DNA from: Bin55 sp028819195 | GTDB lineage: Bacteria; Pseudomonadota; Gammaproteobacteria; Pseudomonadales; Azotimanducaceae | Direction: 5' to 3' | Length of the DNA: 64,000 nucleotides | Assembly (NCBI GenBank): GCA_028819195.1 | Contig: JAPPMF010000005.1 | Location: forward strand, 1 to 64,000 | Shown: positions 27,659 to 37,844 of the stretch, one piece after another | Position numbering within the stretch: position 1 is the stretch's first letter | Layout of the letters: each line of letters starts with the position of its first letter | Position numbers and translations under genes: made by a program | The notes under the pieces: model-generated | The model's database searches: none | What the model was told of the DNA's origin: nothing | What the model saw: only the letters and a program-made list of their open reading frames with translations

Positions 27659-30079
27659 ATGAAGAAGACGTTTGTTCTCGTGTTAAGTCTTTACGTTCTA
27701 TTCGGTGTAGTAGTTGGCAACTCAGACGAACTACAGACTATTACGGTTAACTTTGTTGATGATCTGAACGAAACGCCGCTGTGGATTGGTCCCGTCATCG
27801 AGGGATATGAGACGGGAGAGCCCAAACTGTTGCCCGAAATCGACTGGCGGACCACAGAAACTCAAAAGATTAGATTCGTGATTCCGACTATTCAAAGGTT
27901 GAAGAAGTTCTACGTTCTCAGAAAGAATTTCCTACCGGTGATACAACATAACAATTCTCACGAAGAATATGTAGATGTTTCGATAGAGTTTGCCGAAGGT
28001 GCGTCTATCCAAGGCAAGGTAACTGCTCGCAATGACGGAGCATCAGTCACCGAAGGAATAGTCTCTCTTCAGTTTGACAAGGAACTCGAAATACCTGTTC
28101 CTCCTGAAGATCCAATTTTCGTTTGGGACATCGAAGAGGAAGGTACTATTAACCTGCAGGGACTCCCAATCGGGGAACACAACATTTCGATAGAAGCACC
28201 TGGATACATGAGATATGAAGAGACCGTCTCAGTCACAAGACTAGATGAGGAGATCGAGTTGAACGTTCAACTCGACCGAGCAGTACAAGTGAGAGGTAGC
28301 ATCGTCGATTATTCACCTAATCCATCCACATCTTTAATGGTAGAGGATCTCAAAGTCCAAGGTGAAATTGAAGTTGTTCTGATTTCACCTGAGCAACAAA
28401 CCGAAACATTTGCTGTCGAATTCGATGCTGAAAACAATTTTTCGATTGGTCCGTTCGCAGAAGACTCCGTCATCAAAATCAGGGCCCACTTAGCGGACGG
28501 TCAACATTCGAGATGGAGTCAATTTAACACACCATCTGAAGATATAAAACTGCATGTCGCGAACTGGATTCTTGTAAGTGGAACAGTGGTGGATCAAGAC
28601 ACCGCTCAACCGATAACTACGTTCACAGTCACTTCAAATCTCGATCAGCGAGTTGATGTTGAGGAACCAAATGGAAACTTCACGATCGAAGTCTACGAAT
28701 GGGATGGCGAAATATCAATTGCAGCTCCTGGTTATGTGTATTGGACCACCTTCGACATCGGAAATGCCGAGCTAGAGTTTGATCTAGGGGTAATCGAACT
28801 TGTTCGAGCACATACAGTACGAGGAATCGTGTTTGACAACAAGACGGGAAACCCAATGGAGGGAGTGAGTATTACCCGTTGGGACGGAGGAACACCAGAC
28901 GCTGGGATTTCTCAAAAAGAACACTGGATCAGACGTTGGCACTACGCAAATGTCAAGACAGAAACTAACGCAGAAGGTGAGTTTGAACTGGATAGCTTTT
29001 CAACAGCAGGTGGGCAGATTTCGGCCTGGTTCTCGGGATATGCTCAGGAAATCCTCACATTTCACGATGTAAATGAAGTGCTTGAGTTTAGACTCAGCCC
29101 CATCGGTTCGATCAATGGTCAAGTAGTACTCTTAACCGGAGAACCAACGGAAGCTAGTATAAACTACTTCGATAATGAGTTTTCCGGTGGTGGATTTCGA
29201 ACAGATGAGGACGGTAAATTCGAATTTTCGAGGCGCGCAGGAACTTATCGTTTCAGCGCAAGGGCAGACGCTGGCCGGTCGCAAAACTATGAAATCGAGC
29301 TTGGTGTTGACGAAGTCGTGGACTTACGGATCGTCATCGATATTGTTGGGCGTGTACATGGAAACATTGCTGGTCTATTGGAAGACGAGAATATTTCGAT
29401 AAGTGCTGGTGGTGCAGGCGGTTGGTTTTATGAGAACGGTCATTACGAATTTGTTGGAGTTGAATCTGGTGAGCAAGATATTCGAGTATTGACTTCGTTC
29501 GGAAGAGAAATATTGGATTCTATAGTCATCGGAGACTCCCAAGAGAGTCGTTTTGATGTCACTTTGCCCATCGCAAAAACGCTTTCTGGACGAGTACTAG
29601 CTGGTAAACAAGGTATAGCTGAACTCGAAATCATTGCGCGTCCAAAAGATTCGCAGTTGCCATCCGGGAGAACCGCAACGATCGCCGACGGATCGTATCA
29701 CTTCAAAGCATTAACTCCAGGTTTATATACCGTAGAAATACCGGCGCGAAGCTTCTCGGAATTGATCGAAATTCAGGATGATTCGGTACATGACTTTCAC
29801 GTTGGATCATTCACGCTTTCGGGAACAGTGTACGGTCGTCGCTCGGTAAGAGGTGCAACCGTGGTCCTATCCGGTGGACCAAAAGATAGAAAACTAGAAC
29901 ACGGATTGCGTCAAATCACCGATGCAAACGGAGAATATCGGTTCCTCGGTCTTCCAAACGGTAGATACACAATAAAAGTTACGCATGCCGACTATGAAGA
30001 GACCTCAGAAAACGTCAACGTGAATCAAGAAAGTGAAAAACTTGACGTTTACCTTGAAGAAAGTCGTGACCCGGAGTAG
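27659..30079 (+). CDS. Large exported protein with carboxypeptidase-regulatory-like beta domains
   Basis: The exact function is unknown. The ATG at 27659, preceded by GAGG, gives a clean signal peptide (MKKTFVLVLSLYVLFGVVVG) and 806 residues; the ATG at 27626 would add 11. There is no lipobox, unlike the paralogue at 19079. The two proteins align end to end: EFDAENNFSIGPF against DFDQENNFRIGPF, VGRVHGNIAGLLEDE against IGRVHGQVQGLIEGE, and similar GLP-G unit ends. About seven beta-sandwich units are present. An extracellular or periplasmic binding or structural role is likely. Confidence 0.85.
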   Translation: MKKTFVLVLSLYVLFGVVVGNSDELQTITVNFVDDLNETPLWIGPVIEGYETGEPKLLPEIDWRTTETQKIRFVIPTIQRLKKFYVLRKNFLPVIQHNNSHEEYVDVSIEFAEGASIQGKVTARNDGASVTEGIVSLQFDKELEIPVPPEDPIFVWDIEEEGTINLQGLPIGEHNISIEAPGYMRYEETVSVTRLDEEIELNVQLDRAVQVRGSIVDYSPNPSTSLMVEDLKVQGEIEVVLISPEQQTETFAVEFDAENNFSIGPFAEDSVIKIRAHLADGQHSRWSQFNTPSEDIKLHVANWILVSGTVVDQDTAQPITTFTVTSNLDQRVDVEEPNGNFTIEVYEWDGEISIAAPGYVYWTTFDIGNAELEFDLGVIELVRAHTVRGIVFDNKTGNPMEGVSITRWDGGTPDAGISQKEHWIRRWHYANVKTETNAEGEFELDSFSTAGGQISAWFSGYAQEILTFHDVNEVLEFRLSPIGSINGQVVLLTGEPTEASINYFDNEFSGGGFRTDEDGKFEFSRRAGTYRFSARADAGRSQNYEIELGVDEVVDLRIVIDIVGRVHGNIAGLLEDENISISAGGAGGWFYENGHYEFVGVESGEQDIRVLTSFGREILDSIVIGDSQESRFDVTLPIAKTLSGRVLAGKQGIAELEIIARPKDSQLPSGRTATIADGSYHFKALTPGLYTVEIPARSFSELIEIQDDSVHDFHVGSFTLSGTVYGRRSVRGATVVLSGGPKDRKLEHGLRQITDANGEYRFLGLPNGRYTIKVTHADYEETSENVNVNQESEKLDVYLEESRDPE

Positions 30080-30212
30080 TAGGAAAAATGAAAAGCAAAT
30101 TTTCACCGAAGTCGGGGTCTGTCTGGAATTCGGTGTACCTGTAACTCCAAACTAGAACTGCTCACCTTTTACTTCTTCCAACATTTCATCTTCGGCATGT
30201 TGACGTAATTAT

Positions 30213-31487
30213 TCATTCGCTTGTTCCACGACGTCCTTGCCCGAAGGGGGTTTCCTGGACTTCCTTGCGGGTAGGGGGTGGTCGCAACACACCACCTCTT
30301 TTGACATATCGAATTTCTTTCTGGAGTTTTGATGGGTCATATTCTTGCCGCGCGACGTCCTCACCTGCTTGTTCAACAAGTAAAAGGTATGCCTTAGCAC
30401 GATGTCGTGCCATTTCTTGAGGGGTTAAAAACGAACCGCTTCTGCCAAGTACCCGATGCATCAATAATGGATACTTTTTCATCACATCTTGATTGAAATC
30501 ACTCGTATACCTAGCAGAAAGGTATTTACTGCGAATCGCCCAATCATCGCCACTTTTTGCAGCAATCCTCAGTGCTAGATTATGGGCACCTCTAGCAGAC
30601 AATAAAGAGGTTTCAAGGTTGGCCAACCACGGATTGACGGATTCTACGTTTAAACGTGAGAATCCAGCTCTGTTCGTTGTATTGGACACTCGATCAGATA
30701 CAGCTGGTGCTTCTACATATCCGTGTAGATTGCATTGCTGGTTAACCCAATAGTCATGCAGATAACCTTGTAGTAGTTGTTGTTCCGCGGAGTATCGTAA
30801 TGCGGTGTCTGGCACCCATTCCTCAAGACCCTTTAAACTGATTTCGTATAAGTCTAAACCCTCGAACATCTCTGCCGATGACTTCTGTTGCAAAAAATTA
30901 AGTCTCTGTTGTGAATCACTACAGGCTGCCAAATAAGTTGCATACTTAAAAAGCTCTCTAGCTGCACATTTCTCCTTTCTTGTTTCATGTATCCCCACTA
31001 TGTTTAAGCTTCCTAGCTCCTTACATGAAGGATCTTTGAGCACCTTTAAAAATCGTTGTTGCCGTTCATCGATTTGATCGTCAAAGATGTCTCCCCATAA
31101 CGGGACATTGATGTCAATGAAATCGGCGTGACTGAAATCCATTCGGTCCGTTACACGATTAATTGGTATAGAAATCCAGCCGTCGTTGTAGTGGTAATAG
31201 TACCTCCTATCGTGTTCCCAAACCGGCTCATTAGAGAAATATTCTTCTAACAGAGACAGACAAGAGTCTCCTAACTTTTTCCTAGTATTGACGGGCGTGC
31301 ACCGTTCGACGATGCGAGCCCAAGTTTCTTTTTGTGTAGTGGTAACCGGCAAAAACGGGTCTGGTTCGGGGAACACATCAAACCGTTCTATGTAATGTAT
31401 GCGTTTTAATCGAATGTCCTCACTCTGGCCATGAACGGACAAACTTGCGAGAATGATCGCAACAAAGGCAACACCATAAATGTTCAT
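30213..31487 (-). CDS. Secreted protein of unknown function with a damaged 3' end
   Basis: I do not recognise the family. ATG at 31487 is preceded by GGGAG and gives a signal peptide (MNIYGVAFVAIILASLSVHG). The GTG at 31502 would add five residues. The mature protein (about 405 residues) is rich in Tyr, Arg and Glu with scattered cysteines and no membrane segment. After RKEVQETP the frame ends as FGQGRRGTSE, but the alternative frame is more protein-like: removing one C from the C5 run (30246-30250) gives SGKDVVEQANE, a TAA at 30209-30211, then LRQHAEDEMLEEVKGEQF to a stop at 30152. The original C-terminus was probably that one (CAA to TAA plus one base inserted). Confidence 0.65.
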   Translation of the reverse strand: MNIYGVAFVAIILASLSVHGQSEDIRLKRIHYIERFDVFPEPDPFLPVTTTQKETWARIVERCTPVNTRKKLGDSCLSLLEEYFSNEPVWEHDRRYYYHYNDGWISIPINRVTDRMDFSHADFIDINVPLWGDIFDDQIDERQQRFLKVLKDPSCKELGSLNIVGIHETRKEKCAARELFKYATYLAACSDSQQRLNFLQQKSSAEMFEGLDLYEISLKGLEEWVPDTALRYSAEQQLLQGYLHDYWVNQQCNLHGYVEAPAVSDRVSNTTNRAGFSRLNVESVNPWLANLETSLLSARGAHNLALRIAAKSGDDWAIRSKYLSARYTSDFNQDVMKKYPLLMHRVLGRSGSFLTPQEMARHRAKAYLLLVEQAGEDVARQEYDPSKLQKEIRYVKRGGVLRPPPTRKEVQETPFGQGRRGTSE

Positions 31488-31654
31488 AATCACGTCTCCC
31501 ACTAGTTACTGCGTTCAGTTAAAGCTTTAGAACTCATTATAGTTGTCCTCGGTCTCGTGATTTCCCGCCTTGATGCCGACGGAGAAGAGGCTGTGACAAA
31601 ATTTGGGTGGGACAGGTTCATACTTGCACTTGGTTTCACAAATACTAGCAACCA

Positions 31655-33106
31655 TCAAAGCGTTGGAGGAAACACCAGAATCGCGCGAATCAAATCTACC
31701 AACGGAGTCGGATACAGTCCGAAGATAATGATCGCAAAAGCTAACAGAACCGTGATTGATAAACCTAACCAAGGTACACTAACGGACAGGTCCTCTTGAG
31801 GTTTTTCGAGTGTTCGAAATATAACTCGAACATAATAGAAGATTCCAAGTCCACTACCTAGAACCAAGCACACGACCAACGGCCACATGCCCTCACTGAT
31901 TCCCGCCGTGAAGAGGTAGTACTTCGCAAAAAATCCAACTGTCAAAGGAATGCCAGCCAAAGACAACGCGGCAGCAATCAATACGGCTCCAGCCGCTGGC
32001 TTAGTCCATAACAGCCCAGAAATCCCATTCAATGTATCGACTTCCGTCTCACTCTGTGAAGACAAAGCAATGATCACACCAAACGCGGCGAGAGTCATCA
32101 CAAAATAACTCACGAGATAAAACAAGGCACTCTCATACCCCAAAGACGTGTTCACTGAAATTAGGAATACGACGATCAGCAAATATCCCATGTGGGCAAT
32201 CGACGAATACGCAAGCAATCGTTTCAAATTGTTTTGTAAAAGGGCTAGTAAGTTACCAATGACCATTGACGCACAAGCAATAAGCATGATCGCATTACTG
32301 ATCGTATCGGAACTCAGAATGTCTGCTTCAATAACGTACCTCAATACGACTGCAAAGACCGCGCCTTTCGACACTGTCGCCAAAAACGCGGTTACCACAG
32401 AGGGAGCTCCGTGATAAACATCCGGAGTCCATATGTGAAACGGCACCAACGAGAGTTTAAACGCGATGCCACACCAAAACAGCGTGTTCCCAATAAGGAA
32501 AAGAATCTCTCCTTCCATTGAGCCGTCGGTGATATGAATCGATGAGAAATCTAAGTTACCTGAAGCTGCGTAAATGAACGCCATTCCCATGAGCAGTGTC
32601 GCGGTACCGACACCCGACAACACTAGGTACTTCAATCCTGCTTCTAACGGTGGTCGTGCGTGATCTGGATAAGCAATCAGAGCATACAACGAGATGGAAA
32701 TCACCTCCAGTCCAAGAATTAACGAAGCAAAATGTGTCGACGCTGGCAGCATCATTGCCCCAAGAGTGGCTGCAAGTATCAACACATAAAACTCTTCAGT
32801 GAACTTAGTTCGACGATCTAAGAAAACTTGGGCAAACAACACTAGAACGAGTGTTGCCAATAAAAAGACGGCATTAAAGAAATACGCGATCGAATCAACT
32901 CTGAACAATTCAGTGATTACCACACTTTCAGTCGCAACGGCCTCATACACAAAGAAATGACTAATTAGGGTCGCGATTAGCGTCAATACGGTCAGACTCC
33001 ATGCAACTTGATGTGATCGATGAATCGATACCCCTACCATCAGAACAATCAGCCCTGTGGTAAGAATCAAATACGGTAAACCCGCTTGAAACATACCCCA
33101 ATCCAT
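31655..33106 (-). CDS. nuoN: NADH-quinone oxidoreductase subunit N
   Basis: This is an antiporter-like proton-channel subunit of complex I. The 483 residues form about 14 membrane helices. Family blocks include the ALIAYP region, YLVLSGVGTATLLMG, IAFKLSLVPFHIWTPDVYHGAPSVVTAF (key lysine and the discontinuous helix) and RLLAYSSIAHMGY. It is the last gene of the nuo operon and its start shares one base with the nuoM stop. Confidence 0.96.
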   Translation of the reverse strand: MDWGMFQAGLPYLILTTGLIVLMVGVSIHRSHQVAWSLTVLTLIATLISHFFVYEAVATESVVITELFRVDSIAYFFNAVFLLATLVLVLFAQVFLDRRTKFTEEFYVLILAATLGAMMLPASTHFASLILGLEVISISLYALIAYPDHARPPLEAGLKYLVLSGVGTATLLMGMAFIYAASGNLDFSSIHITDGSMEGEILFLIGNTLFWCGIAFKLSLVPFHIWTPDVYHGAPSVVTAFLATVSKGAVFAVVLRYVIEADILSSDTISNAIMLIACASMVIGNLLALLQNNLKRLLAYSSIAHMGYLLIVVFLISVNTSLGYESALFYLVSYFVMTLAAFGVIIALSSQSETEVDTLNGISGLLWTKPAAGAVLIAAALSLAGIPLTVGFFAKYYLFTAGISEGMWPLVVCLVLGSGLGIFYYVRVIFRTLEKPQEDLSVSVPWLGLSITVLLAFAIIIFGLYPTPLVDLIRAILVFPPTL

Positions 33107-34566
33107 TACGGTATCACTTCCAATATCTGCACAAAACCATCGGATAGCGCAAGCACCGTCTGTGGATGAACACCGATCCAGATTAATGCGATCATCAATA
33201 TCGCCATCAAACTCATCTCGCGCACACCAAAATCTTGCATTTCGCTAACTCGCGGGTTAAGTTCGCCTTGAAACGAACGTTGCATCAGCGATAAGCCATA
33301 GACAGCCGCTATCACGACCCCAAAGGTCGCCAACACAGTCAACACAATACTTTTGTTGAATGCACCAACTAGCACTAAAAACTCACCGATGAAATTCCCT
33401 AAACCTGGCATCCCAACCGAGGCGACGACAAAAAACATCGTTACCGCACCCATACGTGGTGCTTTTTGCCACAAGCCACCCATGTCAGACATCTCACGTG
33501 AATGCAATCGTTCCTGTAATGCACCAGCCATCATAAACAGTGCAGCCGTAGAAAACCCGTGCGCAATTACAGTCACAATCGCCCCTTGCATTCCTAAAGT
33601 AGTGAAAGAGTAAACTCCGACGAGGACAAAACCCATGTGAGCGATAGAACTATAGGCAACTAATCGCTTAAAGTCTGTTTGACTGTAGGCTAAATAACCA
33701 CCATAAAGAATGCTAATCACACCAAGCAACATTCCCCAAAACCAAAAATCCTGCGATGCTTCAGGGAATAAAGTGATCACAAAACGAATAATCCCATAAG
33801 CACCGGTTTTAAGCAGGATGCCAGCAAGAATCACCGATCCTGCAGTCGGCGCTTGGGTATGAGCATCAGGTAACCAAGTATGTACCGGCACACTTGGTAA
33901 TTTAGTCACAAACGCGATGAAAAAACCTAACATCAACAACCGCGCAATCGAATCCTCTAGCTCAAGACCCAGTAATGCTTCATAACTAAACGTTAGAGTA
34001 TTCGTTGCTTCATAATTCACCCAAACTAAAGCAATGATCGCCACCAGCATCAACAATCCACTGATTTGGGTGAACAAAAAGAACTTCATTGCAGCATATT
34101 CTTTGTCCTCGTGTCCCCAAATAGCAATCAGAAAATACATGGGGATCAACATAACTTCCCAGAAGAAGAAGAAGAGCAATAAGTCAAAGGAAGAAAAGAC
34201 TCCGACAACACCGGCCATTACCCATAGAACGTTGAATTGAAAGAATCCGGTTCGTTGTTTAGTTTCGGTCCATGATGAGACTACCGCAGCGACTCCTAGT
34301 ATTGCCGTAAGTCCAATTAGTAGCAGCGACAAGCCATCAATTTGAAAAATAAGATTGATACCGAAACGCGGGATCCATTCAATGAACTGGTTAGCGTAAA
34401 GTCCAGACTGATCTGGACCACCTAACCAAACCGCGCCAACCCAAGCCGTTACCCCGATGAAGGTAAGTAATGAAAGCCAACGTGGGAGATTTACATGAAT
34501 TCGCTCTGAGATCCAAGCAACTCCACCAGCTGCAAGCATCAACAGAATCAAGAGAAACACGTTCAT
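33106..34566 (-). CDS. nuoM: NADH-quinone oxidoreductase subunit M
   Basis: This is an antiporter-like membrane subunit of complex I (486 residues, about 14 helices). The conserved segments are FFFWEVMLIPMYFLI with the essential glutamate, AFVTKLPSVPVHTWLPDAHTQAPTAGSVILAG, and RLVAYSSIAHMGFVL. It sits three bases after nuoL and one base overlaps nuoN, as expected for the fixed L-M-N order. Confidence 0.97.
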   Translation of the reverse strand: MNVFLLILLMLAAGGVAWISERIHVNLPRWLSLLTFIGVTAWVGAVWLGGPDQSGLYANQFIEWIPRFGINLIFQIDGLSLLLIGLTAILGVAAVVSSWTETKQRTGFFQFNVLWVMAGVVGVFSSFDLLLFFFFWEVMLIPMYFLIAIWGHEDKEYAAMKFFLFTQISGLLMLVAIIALVWVNYEATNTLTFSYEALLGLELEDSIARLLMLGFFIAFVTKLPSVPVHTWLPDAHTQAPTAGSVILAGILLKTGAYGIIRFVITLFPEASQDFWFWGMLLGVISILYGGYLAYSQTDFKRLVAYSSIAHMGFVLVGVYSFTTLGMQGAIVTVIAHGFSTAALFMMAGALQERLHSREMSDMGGLWQKAPRMGAVTMFFVVASVGMPGLGNFIGEFLVLVGAFNKSIVLTVLATFGVVIAAVYGLSLMQRSFQGELNPRVSEMQDFGVREMSLMAILMIALIWIGVHPQTVLALSDGFVQILEVIP

Positions 34567-34569
34567 CTT

Positions 34570-36462
34570 TTAAACCCACATGACCAGGACTAGCACAATC
34601 AATATGCCACCGAACATCGTGAAGGCATACCAACGAATGTGCCCGGTTTGCAGCATCGACAGGATGTGATGGAACAATGATGCAAAAAACTTGAGTGTCT
34701 TAAAAATGAGATCGACAATGTCATTCTTGTTCGTTCGGGTACGTGCGATTGTCACAAACGGCCAAACAATTAAGCGGTCATAGATCCAGTCGAACCCCCA
34801 ACCGCTATGCCAATATCTACTCAAGATTACACTTAGAGAATTGTCCGTAATTCCCTTGCGAAACTGATCATCTTCAGATAATCGAAAGAACAAAATACCA
34901 AGCACGATCCCTAGCAATGGAATCAAGAAGGTTAACACTGGGACGAAATCTAAGTGTTGTATAACGTACAGCAACCCATGTGGTGCTTCCGTTTCATTAA
35001 ACAGTTGTTTGGTAAACTCAAACCCAATCCAGCCCCCAAATATCGACAGCACCCCAAGGATTAAGAATGGCATGACTGTTCGAACTCGATTGGGATTCCA
35101 CAGACTATCGGCTGAAATTTCATACGTTTTGCCGCGCGGTTCACCCCAGAAGGTGAGCGCGATCATGCGTACGGTATATAGAGATGTCAAGACGGCGGCG
35201 ACAATCGCCCCAGTCCAAAATAAACCACCGTAGTTTGGTTCATCCCAAGCACCAAGCAAAATCGCGTCCTTACTGAAAAACCCTGCAGTGAGAGGTAAGG
35301 CGGCTAGTGCGGCAGAACCGATGAGCATCGCATAATACGGAACGGGCAGTATCTTTCGCAGCCCGCCCATTTTGAACATATCTTGCTCATGGTGCATTGC
35401 GAGAATCACTGAACCACTCGCAAGGAATAACAGTGCTTTGAAGAATGCGTGAGTTACCAAATGAAAGATGCCAGCGGACCAAGCTCCTAACCCCAAAGCA
35501 AAAAACATGTACCCAATTTGGCTCATCGTTGAAAAGGCTAGGACTCGTTTGATGTCCGACTGTACCAAAGCGGTGAAGGAAGCAATCAACAACGTGGCTA
35601 ATCCCACTAATGTAACACAGAGCATTGCTAACTCGGAGAGTTCGAACATGCCTTGCATTCTTGCAATAAGATAGACGCCCGCTGTTACCATTGTTGCTGC
35701 ATGAATCAACGCCGATACCGGTGTCGGACCAGCCATTGCATCGGGTAACCAAGTCTGTAGCGGAATCTGCGCTGACTTCCCTACTGCACCACCAAGAAGT
35801 AGCAAACAAATAATCGTGTTAACAGTTGTACTCTCATCCCAATTAGCGCGCGCAAACGCTAATCCTTCTTGGACGTCGAGTGTCCCTACTTGCCAGAAGA
35901 TCAAAAATAGTGCAATCAGGAAAAACGTATCACCGACACGTGTTACAACAAACGCTTTTCGTGCGGCGTAACCAAACTCAGGTACTTTATGGAAAAAACC
36001 AATGAGTAAATAACTACATAAACCGACGCCTTCCCAACCTAGAAAGAGTAGTAGCAAGCTATCGCCCATCACAAGCATGAGCATCGCGAACACAAACAGA
36101 TTCATATAAGCAAAGAACCGACTGTACCCCTCTTCTTCACTCATGTAACCGGTCGCATACCAGTGAATCAGGAAACCAACACCTGTAATTACTCCTGTCA
36201 CAACAAGCGATAGTTCATCGATCCAAAGTCGGAAAGAGATTTCCATCGAGCCGACGCTAAACCACAACCATTCACTCGAAACTATCGTAGCATTGTCGTG
36301 TGCGAGGAATTGCCAAGCTACGTATCCGGTTATGACCGCAGCAATCCCTACGCTACCAGCACCTATCCAAGCAACAACGGATCGCGGTAACCGACCTTCG
36401 GTTAACACCAAGATTAGAAATCCGGCTAATGGTAAAGCCGGGATCAACCAAAGTGAAGTCAT
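34570..36462 (-). CDS. nuoL: NADH-quinone oxidoreductase subunit L
   Basis: This is the distal antiporter-like subunit of complex I, with the long lateral helix at its C-terminus. The 630 residues include FFAYMNLFVFAMLMLV, FLGWEGVGLCSYLLIGF (essential glutamate), GKSAQIPLQTWLPDAMAGPTPVSALIHAATMVTAG and RVLAFSTMSQIGYMF. The C-terminal amphipathic region is present, so the subunit is full length. Its start overlaps the nuoK stop by one base. Confidence 0.97.
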   Translation of the reverse strand: MTSLWLIPALPLAGFLILVLTEGRLPRSVVAWIGAGSVGIAAVITGYVAWQFLAHDNATIVSSEWLWFSVGSMEISFRLWIDELSLVVTGVITGVGFLIHWYATGYMSEEEGYSRFFAYMNLFVFAMLMLVMGDSLLLLFLGWEGVGLCSYLLIGFFHKVPEFGYAARKAFVVTRVGDTFFLIALFLIFWQVGTLDVQEGLAFARANWDESTTVNTIICLLLLGGAVGKSAQIPLQTWLPDAMAGPTPVSALIHAATMVTAGVYLIARMQGMFELSELAMLCVTLVGLATLLIASFTALVQSDIKRVLAFSTMSQIGYMFFALGLGAWSAGIFHLVTHAFFKALLFLASGSVILAMHHEQDMFKMGGLRKILPVPYYAMLIGSAALAALPLTAGFFSKDAILLGAWDEPNYGGLFWTGAIVAAVLTSLYTVRMIALTFWGEPRGKTYEISADSLWNPNRVRTVMPFLILGVLSIFGGWIGFEFTKQLFNETEAPHGLLYVIQHLDFVPVLTFLIPLLGIVLGILFFRLSEDDQFRKGITDNSLSVILSRYWHSGWGFDWIYDRLIVWPFVTIARTRTNKNDIVDLIFKTLKFFASLFHHILSMLQTGHIRWYAFTMFGGILIVLVLVMWV

Positions 36463-36779
36463 TACCCGTTCAACTCTTCAGCACGATCGATATCAAGGGT
36501 TTGAAATCGGCGTGACAACTGCACGACGAGTCCGAGTCCGACAGCAACTTCGGCTGCTGCTAAGGCTAATATGAACATGAACATGACTTGTCCATCGGGT
36601 TCTCCCCACCGAGCGCCAGCCGCAATAAAAGCGAGTGCCGCGGCATTCATCATGATTTCCAACGAAAGTAATACAAAGATGACATTTCGACGAATGAGAA
36701 TCCCAAACGCGCCGATCAAAAACAAAATGATCGACAAAAACAATACATGCTCTAAGGGAATGTTCAAGACCGCATCCAC
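36462..36779 (-). CDS. nuoK: NADH-quinone oxidoreductase subunit K
   Basis: This is a small three-helix membrane subunit (105 residues) with two buried glutamates in the proton path, seen here in VLLSLEIMMNAAALAF and LALAAAEVAVGLGLVV. Single-base overlaps tie it to nuoJ and nuoL. Length is the family norm (about 100). Confidence 0.96.
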   Translation of the reverse strand: MDAVLNIPLEHVLFLSIILFLIGAFGILIRRNVIFVLLSLEIMMNAAALAFIAAGARWGEPDGQVMFMFILALAAAEVAVGLGLVVQLSRRFQTLDIDRAEELNG

Positions 36780-37294
36780 TATTCTTCTCTTCTTTCGTCC
36801 AAATAGCGTCGACCTAAGTGATAAGCACCAACTAAAGCACCGAGTAGTAAAACACCAGCTAGCTCAACACCTAAAAAATAAGTAGTGAACAGTGATTCTC
36901 CCACCTGTTTTGGTGGAACCATGACGCCTTCGATTTGCGCAGCATTTTCAGTACCTAAGAAAGAAAGTCCGAAGACTCCAAACAGCACCCCCGACATGAT
37001 CGCTGGTAACACCCACATTCCCGGTCGTAACCATTGACTCTCACGGGCAACTGATGCGCGCCCTAAATTCAGCATCATGACAACAAACAAGAAAAGTACG
37101 ACTATTGCACCTGCATAGATCACTATTTCTAGCGCCGCGGCAAAGGGTGCGCCAAGCAAAAAGAAAATCGTCGCTAAAGCAAGCAGAGTTAAGACCAAAT
37201 ACAACAAAGCATGTGAAGCATTTTTGCGCGTTACGGCCAGAATCGAACTAGAAACGGCAATAGCTGCCGCGATATAGAACAAAAAGAAGCTCAC
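36779..37294 (-). CDS. nuoJ: NADH-quinone oxidoreductase subunit J
   Basis: This is a five-helix membrane subunit (171 residues). The family motif in the third helix, EIVIYAGAIVVLFLFVVMMLNL, is intact, and the N-terminal NASHALLYLVLTLLALATIFFLLGA segment matches. It lies 22 bases after nuoI and overlaps nuoK by one base. Confidence 0.95.
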   Translation of the reverse strand: MSFFLFYIAAAIAVSSSILAVTRKNASHALLYLVLTLLALATIFFLLGAPFAAALEIVIYAGAIVVLFLFVVMMLNLGRASVARESQWLRPGMWVLPAIMSGVLFGVFGLSFLGTENAAQIEGVMVPPKQVGESLFTTYFLGVELAGVLLLGALVGAYHLGRRYLDERREE

Positions 37295-37316
37295 TATAGG
37301 TAATTACCCGTAAAAA

Positions 37317-37835
37317 TCACGGAAGCAGACTCTTTACATCAACCGGAGATAGTTCATTTTTGGCTTGGCCTTTCTCTTTCCCCTCGATAGTCTTACCCGC
37401 GACTTGCCAAAAACTATAGTCCGGGTACTTTCCGGTCCCATCAATCAATAAATGTTCCTTTTCGTAGACCATGTTGTTACGGTCGTACTCACAAAGTTCA
37501 AAATCAGGAGTGAGTTGTATGGCATAGGTAGGACAAGCTTCTTCACACATACCGCACATAATGCAACGAGAAAAATTTATTCGGAAAAACTCGGGATACC
37601 AACGCCCGTCTTCTTCTTTTTCAGTTTTTTGCAATGCTATGCAGTCAACCGGACAAGCAACTGCACAAAGATTGCAAGCAACACAACGTTCTTCGCCATC
37701 GGGATCTCTAGTCAAAATGATTCGGCCGCGGTACCGGGGAGCTTGGTACGGCATCTCTTCTGGGTACTTGACCGTTTCATTGCGTTGAAAAAGGTGGATA
37801 AAGACGGTCCACAACGTTCGTAATTGACTAAGCAT
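37317..37835 (-). CDS. nuoI: NADH-quinone oxidoreductase subunit I
   Basis: This is the peripheral-arm subunit with two [4Fe-4S] clusters that relay electrons to the quinone site. The 172 residues contain both ligand sets, CVACNLCAVACP and CIMCGMCEEACP. The ending (GKEKGQAKNELSPVDVKSLLP) resembles the enterobacterial NuoI end, which places this operon with the gammaproteobacterial E. coli-type complex I. Confidence 0.97.
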   Translation of the reverse strand: MLSQLRTLWTVFIHLFQRNETVKYPEEMPYQAPRYRGRIILTRDPDGEERCVACNLCAVACPVDCIALQKTEKEEDGRWYPEFFRINFSRCIMCGMCEEACPTYAIQLTPDFELCEYDRNNMVYEKEHLLIDGTGKYPDYSFWQVAGKTIEGKEKGQAKNELSPVDVKSLLP

Positions 37836-37844
37836 AAAACACCT

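Noticed and set aside
34034..34240. Short plus-strand ORF inside nuoM
   Set aside because: Antisense to an intact conserved gene, no start signal.
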